DNA of 64,000 bases from Chamaecyparis obtusa (taxonomy: Eukaryota > Streptophyta > Pinopsida > Cupressales > Cupressaceae). The stretch spans positions 1,189,501 through 1,253,500 of the forward strand of contig BSBK01001302.1 in the NCBI GenBank assembly GCA_027943335.1. The letters are read 5' to 3'. Positions 46,832 through 56,587 of this stretch are shown here, piece by piece. The translations under genes were made by a program, and so were the position numbers. The first letter of the stretch is position 1. The number at the start of each line of letters is the position of its first letter. The notes below the pieces were generated by a model. That model was not told where the DNA came from and did not search any database. It saw only the letters and a list, made by a program, of their open reading frames with translations.

Positions 46832-47146
46832 AAACGTTGTCATTTGTATTTTCAACAGTGCCGAGAGAGATTCCCTCCGCGAAATCACAGCTACAATTTC
46901 TGAGTACGTTGGGTTTATTTTTCTTTTGCCATTATTATGTAATCTGGTATTCAGCTGTTACAGAGCTAAAATACCCAGAAATGAGGACATATCTGTGTTG
47001 AATTTATTGTTAGCGGCTCTGGTTATTTAGAAGTTTAATTTTATTTGTTCATCTTTCAAGCACAAACATTTTCTGGACCGTAACATCTTCATTGTTTCGG
47101 GTATGCAATGAAACAGCCGTAACTTACAACTACCTTCACGGTACTT
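46832..47146. repeat. Captured gene-like segment, copy 1
   Basis: A non-palindromic stretch from GTTGTCATTTG through GCCGAGAGAGATTCCCTCC, a T-rich stretch, CAGCTGTTACAGAGC, to GCAATGAAACAGCCGTAAC. It recurs at about 48262-48583 and in part at 49665-50010 and 54420-54533. Copies near 49637 and 54472 include GGGATATAAG-type TATA-like sequence upstream. It looks like a promoter/5'-UTR piece of a host gene carried by the array. The source gene is not in the window. Confidence 0.5.
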
Positions 47147-49671
47147 GTGTACATTATCATGTTGTCTTTACAGTGACTGTCCTCATTCAAGTGGCAATTA
47201 CACAAGGGACAGTCACTGTGAGATGTCCTCATTTGTGACAAGGACAGTCACACGAGGACATCTCACAGTGACTGTCCCTTGTGTAATTGCCACTTGAATG
47301 TATTGCTATTCAACCACATTTATGGGCCCGTTTGGACCCCAGCACACAGTAGCATCTACAGAGAAGAATATCCCAGGTGTAACAAGTTGTAAGAATATAC
47401 CAACAGTTCTAAGAAGTTCCCTAGCACATAGTAGCATCTACAGAGAAGAATACACAACATGAGGGCAGCCACTGTAAAGACAACATGATAATGTACACTC
47501 ATTGTATGTGTACATTATCATGTTGTCTTTATAGTGACTGTCCTCATTCAAGTGGCAATTACAGAAGGGACAGTCATTGTGAGATGTCCTCATTTGTGAC
47601 AAGGATAGTCACACATGAGGACATCTCACAGTGATCGATTGTCCCTTGTGTAATTGCCACTTGAATGTATTGCTATTGAACCACATTAATGCTTTTCTTC
47701 TTCAACAAATGAGGACAGTCACTCTAAAGACAACATGATAATGTACACTCATTGTAAGGATAGTCACAAATGAGGACATCTCACAGTGACTGTCCCTTGT
47801 GTAATTGCCACTTGAATTACACAAGGGACAGTCATTGTGAGATGTCCTCATTTGTGACAAGGATAGTCACACATGAGGACATCTCACAGTGATCGATTGT
47901 CCCTTGTGTAATTGCCACTTGAATGTATTGCTATTGAACCACATTAATGCTTTTCTTCTTCAACAAATGAGGACAGTCACTCTAAAGACAACATGATAAT
48001 GTACACTCACTGTAAGGACAGTCACAAATGAGGACATCTCACAGTGACTGTCCCTTGTGTGATTGCCACTTGAATGTATTGCTATTCAGCCACATTAATG
48101 CTTTTCTTCTTCAACAAATGAGGATAGTCACTCTAAAGACAACATGATAATGTACACGGGCTGTAAGTGTACATTATCATGTTGTCTTTACAGTGACTGT
48201 CCTCCTTCAAGTGGCAATTACACAAGGGACAGTCACTGTAAAGGCAACATGATAATGTAGAGAAATGTTGTCATTTGTATTTTCAACAGTGCCGAGAGAG
48301 ATTCCCTCCGCGAAATCACAGCTACAATTTCTGAGTACGTTGGGTTTATTTTTCTTTTGTCATTATTATGTAGTCTGGTATTCAGCTGTTACAGAGCTAA
48401 AATACCCAGAAATGAGGACATATCTGTGTTGAATTTATTGTTAGCGGCTCTGGTTATTTAGAAGTTTAATTTTATTTGTTCATCTTTCAAGCACAAATGT
48501 TTTGTGGACCGTAACATCTTCATTGTTTCGGGTATGCAATGAAACAGCCGTAACTTGCAACTACCTTCACGGTACTTGTGTACATTATCATGTTGTATTT
48601 ACAGTGACTGTCCTCATTCAAGTGGCAATTACACAAGGGACAGTCACTGTGAGATGTCCTCATTTGTGACAAGGACAGTCACACATGAGGACATCTCACA
48701 GTGACTGTCCCTTGTGTAATTGCCACTTGAATGTATTGCTATTCAACCACATTTATGGGCCCGTTTGGACCCCAGCACACAGTAGCATCTATAGAGAAGA
48801 ATATCCCAGGTGTAACAAGTTGTAAGAATATACCAACAGTTCTAAGAAGTTCCCTAGCACATAGTAGCATCTACAGAGAAGAATATACAACATGAGGGCA
48901 GCCACTGTAAAGACAACATGATAATGTACACTCATTGTATGTGTACATTATCATGTTGTCTTTACAGTGACTGTCCTCATTCAAGTGGCAATTACAGAAG
49001 GGACAGTCATTGTGAGATGTCCTCATTTGTGACAAGGATAGTCACACATGAGGACATCTCACAGTGATCGATTGTCCCTTGTGTAATTGCCACTTGAATG
49101 TATTGCTATTGAACCACATTAATGCTTTTCTTCTTCAACAAATGAGGACAGTCACTCTAAAGACAACATGATAATGTACACTCACTGTAAGGACAGTCAC
49201 AAATGAGGACATCTCACAGTGACTGTCCCTTGTGTAATTGCCACTTGAATTACACAAGGGACAGTCATTGTGAGATGTCCTCATTTGTGACAAGGACAGT
49301 CACACATGAGGACATCTCACAGTGATTGTCCCTTGTGTAATTGCCACTTGAATGTATTGCTATTCAACCACATTAATGCTTTTCTTCTTCAACAAATGAG
49401 GACAGTCACTCTAAAGACACCATGATAATGTACACTCACTGTAAGGACAGTCACAAATGAGGACATCTCATAGTGACTGTCCCTTGTGTAATTGCCACTT
49501 GAATGTATTGCTATTCAGCCACATTAATGCTTTTCTTCTTCAACAAATGAGGATAGTCACTCTAAGGACAACATGATAATGTACACTCACTGTAAGTGTA
49601 CATTATCATGTTGTATTACAAATGGACCTTATGTTGGTCGGGATATAAGTGCAAAAAAAAAAAGGAACGTT

Positions 49672-49858
49672 GTCATTTGTGTTTTCAACAGCGCCGAGAG
49701 AGATTCCCTCCGCGAAATCAAGCGGGTTATCATTTGTGTTTTGAACAAAGCGGGTTGTCATTTGTGTTTTGAACAGCACCGAGAGAGATTCCCTCCGCGA
49801 AATCAAGCGGGTTGTCATTTGTGTTTTCAACAGCGCCGAGAGAGATTCCCTCCGCAAA
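49672..49858. repeat. Local tandem of the captured segment
   Basis: Three consecutive copies of a roughly 70-bp unit running from GTTGTCATTTGTGTTTTCAA through GCCGAGAGAGATTCCCTCCG to CGAAATCAAGCGG, found only in the third higher-order unit. Confidence 0.7.
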
Positions 49859-51306
49859 ATCACAGCTACAATTTCTGAGTACGTTGGGTTTATTTTTCTT
49901 TTGTCATTATTATTTAATCTGGTATTCAGCTGTTAGAGAGCTAAAATACCCAGAAATGAGGACATATCTGTGTTGAATTTATTGTTAGCGGCTTTGGTTA
50001 TTTAGAATGCTTCCCCACAATACTTAATTACACAAGGGACAGTCACTGTGAGATGTCCTCATTTGTGACAAGGACAGTCACACATGAGGACATCTCACAG
50101 TGACTGTCCCTTGTGTAATTGCCACTTGAATGTATTGCTATTCAACCACATTTATGGGCCCGTTTGGACCATGACACACAGTAGCATCTACAGAGAAGAA
50201 TATCCCAGGTGTAACAAGTTGTAAGAATATACCAACAGTTCTAAGAAGTTCCCTAGCACATAGTAGCATCTACAGAGAAGAATATACAACATGAGGGCAG
50301 CCACTGTAAAGACAACATGATAATGTACACTCATTGTATGTGTACATTATCATGTTGTCTTTACAGTGACTGTCCTCATTCAAGTGGCAATTACAGAAGG
50401 GATAGTCATTGTGAGATGTCCTCATTTGTGACAAGGATAGTCACACATGAGGACATCTCACAGTGATCGATTGTCCCTTGTGTAATTGCCACTTGAATGT
50501 ATTGCTATTGAACCACATTAATGCTTTTCTTCTTCAACAAATGAGGACAGTCACTCTAAAGACAACATGATAATGTACACTCATTGTAAGGACAGTCACA
50601 AATGAGGACATCTCACAGTGACTGTCCCTTGTGTAATTGCCACTTGAATTACACAAGGGACAGTCATTGTGAGATGTCCTCATTTGTGACAAGGATAGTC
50701 ACACATGAGGACATCTCACAGTGATCGATTGTCCCTTGTGTAATTGCCACTTGAATGTATTGCTATTGAACCACATTAATGCTTTTCTTCTTCAACAAAT
50801 GAGGACAGTCACTCTAAAGACAACATGATAATGTACACTCACTGTAAGGACAGTCACAAATGAGGACATCTCACAGTGACTGTCCCTTGTGTGATTGCCA
50901 CTTGAATGTATCGCTATTCAGCCACATTAATGCTTTTCTTCTTCAACAAATGAGGATAGTCACTCTAAAGACAACATGATAATGTACACGGGCTGTAAGT
51001 GTACATTATCATGTTGTCTTTACAGTGACTGTCCTCATTCAAGTGGAAATTACACAAGGGACAGTCACTGTGAGATGTCCTCATTTGTGACAAGGACAGT
51101 CACACATGAGGACATCTCACAGTGACTGTCCCTTGTGTAATTGCCACTTGAATGTATTGCTATTCAACCACATTTATGGGCCCGTTTGGACCGCGGCACA
51201 TAGTAGCATCTACAGAGAAGAATATCCCAGGTGTAACAAGTTGTAAGAATATACCAACAGTTCTAAGAAGTTCCCTAGCACATAGTAGCATCTACAGAGA
51301 AGAATA

Positions 51307-52493
51307 TGGGTCAACGAGGTTGACTTCAAAGCCATGCAATCTAATGGTAATAGTAATATCATAATTTGACATACTATCAGAAATACTTCCTAAATAGACT
51401 ATTCAATCTTATAAGAGATGGATTCATGAGAACTATTATTTATGAAATATGAGTCAATGACTTTAATTAAAAAAATTACACAATCTAATTCTTGTAAAAA
51501 TATCAAAATTTGACACATTGAAAATACCTTCCAAAAGTATCGTTAATTGATTAATATGAATCACTACTCATGAAATATAATTTTATAAACCTAATCTAAA
51601 AACTACACAATAAAAATCTTAATAGCAATATTGTAAGAAACTATTCCCAAAAGCAAGCCTAATAAAATTTGATGAAAATAATTTTTGTTTCACTCAACTT
51701 TGACATTCACAACTTCCTCTTTTATTATAATAAGAAAAAAAATGTCTTTTTAGATATACCTCATGAACCATACTCGAATAATCTATCATTTTTCTTCTCA
51801 AAAACATATTTGCAGAGCCTGCTTCTTTTACTTGTTTGTACTTTTATCTCTCTGATGGAAAGGGTTCCTTCAGGACACATTTTTCCAAGTTCACTGCTTG
51901 AGATATTTGAGGAGGGTTCCCCTGCTTGAGTATCCATCCAACCCATATTCGAGTAGTTCTACAATTGCACAGTCTAAATTAATAATACTGACAATTGAAT
52001 GACAAATGATGATACATAGAATTGATATAAACTAATCCTAAAAACACTAAAACATTATTAATATATTTATATTTCATAAATAAAATTGATATAAAAGATT
52101 TGGAAAGATACATTAAAAAATAGAAAAACAGTAATTTATAATAGAAGGAAACTTAAATTGCTATTTAAAAAAAAAACAAGAGTCTTAAATCTTATCATTT
52201 TGTTTCATTATCATCCATAAGTACACACCTCTAGCATAATAATTATATTTTACCACCCATAAAATGAAAAAAAGATTTTCACAAGAGAAATTGAAGCTAG
52301 ATTATAAAAATGAACCATCTTATTGGAAACTGGAACTGTTATCATACCCAAAAGGACTACAAAATTTCACCTTATCATACCCAGATTGTTGCTTTGCCTG
52401 GCGGAGGGAAATTTGATCAGTAAAATTGACACAGAGTATGTTGTCTCCATTGTCATGCTGGATAACAAAACACCAACTTTAATGGGCATGTAC
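51307..52493. other. AT-rich unique sequence between array blocks
   Basis: No gene supported. It separates the main array from the remnant of one module (52494-52531) that precedes the solo LTR. The open frame at 52323-52676 runs across these boundaries and is therefore spurious. Confidence 0.4.
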
Positions 52494-52531
52494 TGTCCCT
52501 TGTGTAATTGCCACTTGAATTCATTGCTATT

Positions 52532-53495
52532 TGATGCAGGGGCATCCCTAATGCAAGCCAAAGACACCATGATTGAAGGAAGTTGCCATGAAGCCAAGGA
52601 GTCAAATCCTATCAATTGGAACATAAGATTTTCACCTTGGAGCTTTGAAGGATTGACTGGTGAAAGGTCCTTTTGATTGACAAATCAGAGTCTTTTTGAA
52701 TGACAAATCAGAGTCTTTTTGAATGACAATAAATTAGAATAGGAGTTTTAGATGTTTTCTTGGTTTGTAATAAATATTAAGGATTGATCTTATCTCCTTA
52801 TAAACATCCACTTGTTGGACACAAGACCCCTTGGTGACTTATAAACCTTGGGCATCTTTTGAGTCCTTGGATGAAATGAGCATAGTAAGTGTTTATTAGG
52901 TGTCTTTTAGATGTTGTTAAGAAGTTTGAAGGTCCAAAATAACTTTAATAAGGTTCCTAAAGTTTCACAACACATTTTTAACCTTCTCGGCAAAGTTGTT
53001 TGCAAAGTTGTAATGCAACTTTAAAAGTTGCTTAGCAAAGTTGACATTTGTTGGATAAACTGTTCTAACCACCTAGATGGTTGAACCAACGTTTGGAGAG
53101 CCTATTTTAGGCTTCAAATGGTCGAAGACAGACAGAGAACCAGTATTGTAATCATTTTGCTTTCATAAAAAATAAAAATAACCCTGTTTTAGTGCATTTC
53201 TGGTGAAAAACGAACTCTGTACGGCTGTACGGATGGTGGTTGGATGATAAAATTTGCCTGGAAGTTGTAATAGTGACATCTGATGCTTTGGAAGTTGGTT
53301 TGATTGATTCTCTTTGTTTTATATCTAAGTTATTTCAAATTTTCTGTGCATTGTTTACAAACCCTCATTTTCAGGGTTTGACTGATGTAAAGACCTTAAC
53401 TCACGTTTCAACCATTGGAATTCCTTCTTCCTTGGTGGAATGAGAGTTAAGGATGTATATTTGTATATTCTAAAAGCCCTGACTACTCTGCATCA
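52532..53495. mobile_element. Solo LTR inserted in an array module
   Basis: 964 bp with inverted ends TGATGCAG...CTGCATCA, flanked by CTATT duplications (52527-52531 and 53496-53500). Deleting it plus one CTATT restores the module sequence seen elsewhere (GTATTGCTATTGAACCACATT). The ends resemble those of the chromovirus LTR (CTCTGCATCA). The interior differs, so it is another gypsy family. Orientation is not determined. Confidence 0.85.
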
Positions 53496-53500
53496 CTATT

Positions 53501-54533
53501 GAACCACATTAATGCTTTTTTCCTTCAACAAATGAGGACAGTCACTGTAAAGACAACATGATAATGTACACTCACTGTAAGGATAGTCACAAATGAGGAA
53601 ATCTCAGAGTGATTATCCCTTGTGTAATTGCCGCTTGAATACATTGCTATTGAACCACATTAATGCTTTTTTCCTTCAAGTGGCAATTACACAAGGGACA
53701 GTCACTATGAGATGTCCTCATTTGTGACAAGGACAGTCACACATGAGGACATCTCACAGTGACTGTCCCTTGTGTAATTGCCACTTGAATGTATTGCTAT
53801 TCAACCACATTTATGGGCCTGTTTGGACCACGGCACACAATAGCATCTACAGAGAAGAATATCCCAGGTGTAACAAGTTGTAAGAATATACCAACAGTTC
53901 TAAGAAGTTCCCTAGCACATAGTAGCATCTACAGAGAAGAATATACAACATGAGGGCAGCCACTGTAAAGACAACATGATAATGTACACTCATTGTATGT
54001 GTACATTATCATGTTGTCTTTACAAGGATAGTCATTTGTGACAAGGATAGTCACACATGAGGACATCTCACAGTGATCGATTGTCCCTTGTGTAATTGCC
54101 ACTTGAATGTATTGCTATTGAACCACATTAATGCTTTTCTTCTTCAAAAAATGAGGACAGTCACTCTAAAGACAACATGATAATGTACACTCACTGTAAG
54201 GACAGTCACAAATGAGGACATCTCACAGTGACTGTCCCTTGTGTGATTGCCACTTGAATGTATTGCTATTCAGCCACATTAATGCTTTTCTTCTTCAACA
54301 AATGAGGATAGTCACTCTAAAGACACAATGATAATGTACACGAGCTGTAAGTGTACATTATCATGTTGTCTTTACAGTGACTGTCCTCCTTCAAGTGGCA
54401 ATTACACAAGGGATTTGTGTTTTCATTTGTGTTTTCAACAGCGTCGTAACCCTCCGCGAAATCACATCGGGATATAAGGGCAAAACAAACAAGAACGTTG
54501 TCATTTGTATTTTCAACAGCGCCGAGAGAGATA
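53501..54533. repeat. Second block of the foldback array
   Basis: Same modules as 46496-51306 in a shuffled, partly deleted unit: anchors at 53815 (GGGCCTGTTTGGACC) and a truncated captured segment at 54420-54533. Right border at about 54533, where unique sequence with gene exons begins. Confidence 0.8.
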
Positions 54534-54592
54534 AACAAACTTAAAACTCAGACTTAAGAAAGATGAAGGCAATGCTTCAAAAGGCCGATGCC

Positions 54593-55006
54593 CTAAATAC
54601 GGGAAAACACAATACCACCCTTAAACGATGCCCTAGTCACCGTATCAATGCTGCCAGCTCCGTACCAGTATGCTGACTGCTCACTTTCATCCTGTGATAA
54701 AGGTAACTTCATTAATCATACTTGAAATGGCAGCATACGAACTAAAGCTGATGAACATTTATAAACTAAAAGTTTAAAACTACAGATTACAAATGTAGTA
54801 GTTTCATACGAAAAGAACTTGATGTCTGAAATTTACCATTAGAAGTATCCAAAGGAATACCACAGTACTGTTGAACTTGGAGAATCGGAGATGAAGTACA
54901 CAGCAAGGTTCAACAGCTGTAAGGACTGTTACACCATCTTTAGCATTTGAATACATTTTCTCCTTGGCTTCTGGTGGATCCTCAAAGACCCCCAATGACG
55001 TTTTCC
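54593..55006 (-). other. Two 3'-terminal exons of an unidentified gene
   Basis: Minus-strand exons 55006-54837 and 54691-54593 with consistent splice sites (TTGTAG acceptor, ATG|GTAAAT donor, TATCACAG acceptor) and matching phase, ending at a TAG. The peptide includes GVFEDPPEAKEKMYSNAKDG, VTVLTAVEPCCVLHLRF, a hydrophobic TVVFLWILLM and, in the last exon, SAYWYGAGSIDTVTRASF. It looks like genuine conserved coding, but I cannot name the family. Upstream exons are not found before the retroelement fragment at 55.4 kb, so the gene may be truncated. Confidence 0.5.
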
Positions 55007-55345
55007 CTACAATTATCAATTGTTTGTCAGTATGAGATATTAATAAATAAACATTAATCACAATATTAGGCAAACAATGTTCTTGATGTCTGAATCTAAA
55101 TCACAGAAAGCTCTAATAAAGCAGTTCTCAGTTTCACATTAAACTAAGTTTCAATTTCAAATGGTTATAATAATTTTTGCAAGTTATAAGTAGCTGGTTA
55201 CAGTATATGACATAAAAAGAAAAAAAATCATTTCTATTCTTTTCTTCTTTTTCTCTTTCAACGAAGTTTTTGCACCACACAAATGCATACCAAGAATTTC
55301 TCAGGAGGTTTCAAGACCATTGCATACCAAACTTCTTCTTTGTAG

Positions 55346-55376
55346 ATGCTACTGTGTGTCGTGGTCCAAACGGGTC
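55346..55376 (-). repeat. Isolated inverted piece of an array module
   Basis: Reverse complement of the GTTTGGACC...CACACAGTAGCATCTACA segment that occurs in every array unit (for example 47330-47360), here embedded in otherwise unique sequence. Confidence 0.7.
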
Positions 55377-55429
55377 CAAATAGACCTAGTGACTCTAGTA
55401 GGTCTCCAAAACCTGTTCTGCAGCAATAA

Positions 55430-56340
55430 CTCTTCAATTTGACAAAGGACCTTATGAACTTATATGTTTTTTGAGTACCCTTTTTGATGTTCTAACAATC
55501 CTCCAACTCCCAGACCTTGACTCCACTCCAGAGCATATCAATGTCCTTATTGAGTCCGCAGACCTAATGCATGCCTTTGGGTGTGGGTTCCAAAACAAGG
55601 CATTGAAAATGGGTGCATGAAACCAAGATCAGAGTTTGAAGATGTCCACCATGCTCTAAAGATCTAGATTCAACAAGGTTTGAGGTCCTTTACTTGCCGC
55701 TACCCTCTGATCTTGCATAATCCATCAACTCCTAGTCAAGAACATTGAGATTCTTGACCTAGGGCTTGCTCTTGAAATTCTCTGGCTTAGTATCCTGTTC
55801 CAAAGCTTTTAAAATATGAAAATAAACCCCCTTAACTTGCATTTTACAAAGAACAGAGGATATCCTATGGTTTATTTGCAAGTTAAGGCCATTTGAATGC
55901 AATAACCCAAAAAATGAGGGTTTGACAGAACAACAGATAAGAAAAAGGAATAACTTTGATATAAGGTGTCTTGAATCTACCAAATAAACTCTCAAAGCAT
56001 AAGATATAAATACTCTAACTTCCACACTGGTCTGCCCTCCCTTTCACATCCGTACACTGTACAGTGCTTGAAGGAAATGCACAAAAAAGGCTCTGAAATA
56101 GTGGCTCTATCTGACAGAGAGTCCATGCTAGGCTTCATGACTAACCTAGAGCACATTCCTTGTTATGGAGGAAGTTTGAATGGTGAAGAACTTATGGAAT
56201 GGATAGAGGACCTAGATAACCATTTTGACTACAAGTATCTTATTAATAACCATTTTGACTACAAGTATCTTATGGATAGAGGACCTTGATAACCATTTTG
56301 ACTCATTTAGTATCTTATTGAGCTTCACTTTGTTTCGAGA
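55430..56340 (+). mobile_element. Gypsy LTR/gag fragment
   Basis: 55430-56060 resembles, in reverse complement, the interior of the solo LTR (around 53190-53450), including the CCCTCATTTT...GGGTTTGAC region. 56068-56289 encodes a Gag piece with IPCYGGSLNGEELMEWIEDL and DNHFDYKYL, comparable to FHGKLNPDECLDWLEALDNH of the chromovirus. A 30-bp duplication lies at about 56216-56275. The element is truncated at about 56340-56400, where the CACTA element begins. Confidence 0.5.
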
Positions 56341-56444
56341 ATATAGTTTAATATTCTCTACTAAACAGGGCCAACCACGTGAAGGTGGAAGCTCATTTGG
56401 CCCCACCCCCCTCCCCCTAACATCACTCTACATTCCCCGTTAAC

Positions 56445-56587
56445 ATCTAACATTCATTCATTCTTTCAATTATTAATAAAATTTAACATTCAATCAATAT
56501 CACATGATAACATTCATTAACACATTAGATTCGTTAACACACAACATTCATCAATATGAAAATAAACACATAATTCATGAACATTCA
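56445..56587. promoter_or_regulatory. AACATTCA direct repeats (candidate TNPA-binding subterminal repeats)
   Basis: At least five copies of AACATTCA or AACATTCATTA within about 140 bp next to the inner edge of the CACTA element's left end. In En/Spm, short subterminal repeats are bound by the TNPA protein. Function here is inferred from position. Confidence 0.45.

Larger units (their letters stand above)
46496..51306. repeat. Higher-order array of foldback modules
   Basis: About 4.8 kb of short modules (ACATGATAATGTACAC and complement, GAGGACATCTCACAGTGACT, GTGTAATTGCCACTTGAATG, CACATTAATGCTTTTCTTCT) in both orientations, organised in tandem units of about 1.4 kb. Anchors show the period: GGGCCCGTTTGGACC at 47324, 48757, 50156 and 51178 (spacings 1433, 1399, 1022), and GCCGAGAGAGATTCCCTCC at 46860, 48291 and 49693 (1431, 1402). 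Units are nearly identical, so amplification was recent. No transposase is encoded. Confidence 0.85.

Noticed and set aside
49573..49878. 101-codon open frame with repeated CVFNSAERDSLREIK-like units
   Set aside because: It follows the local tandem triplication of the captured segment; the peptide repeat is a by-product of the DNA repeat, and other array units do not keep the frame open.
52323..52676. 117-codon plus-strand open frame
   Set aside because: It runs from unique sequence across an array-module remnant and into the solo LTR, so it cannot be one old gene.
45242..54533. Possible CRISPR-like or bacterial repeat array
   Set aside because: Repeats are long, inverted and higher-order, in a plant genome with introns and retrotransposons; there is no spacer-repeat pattern.
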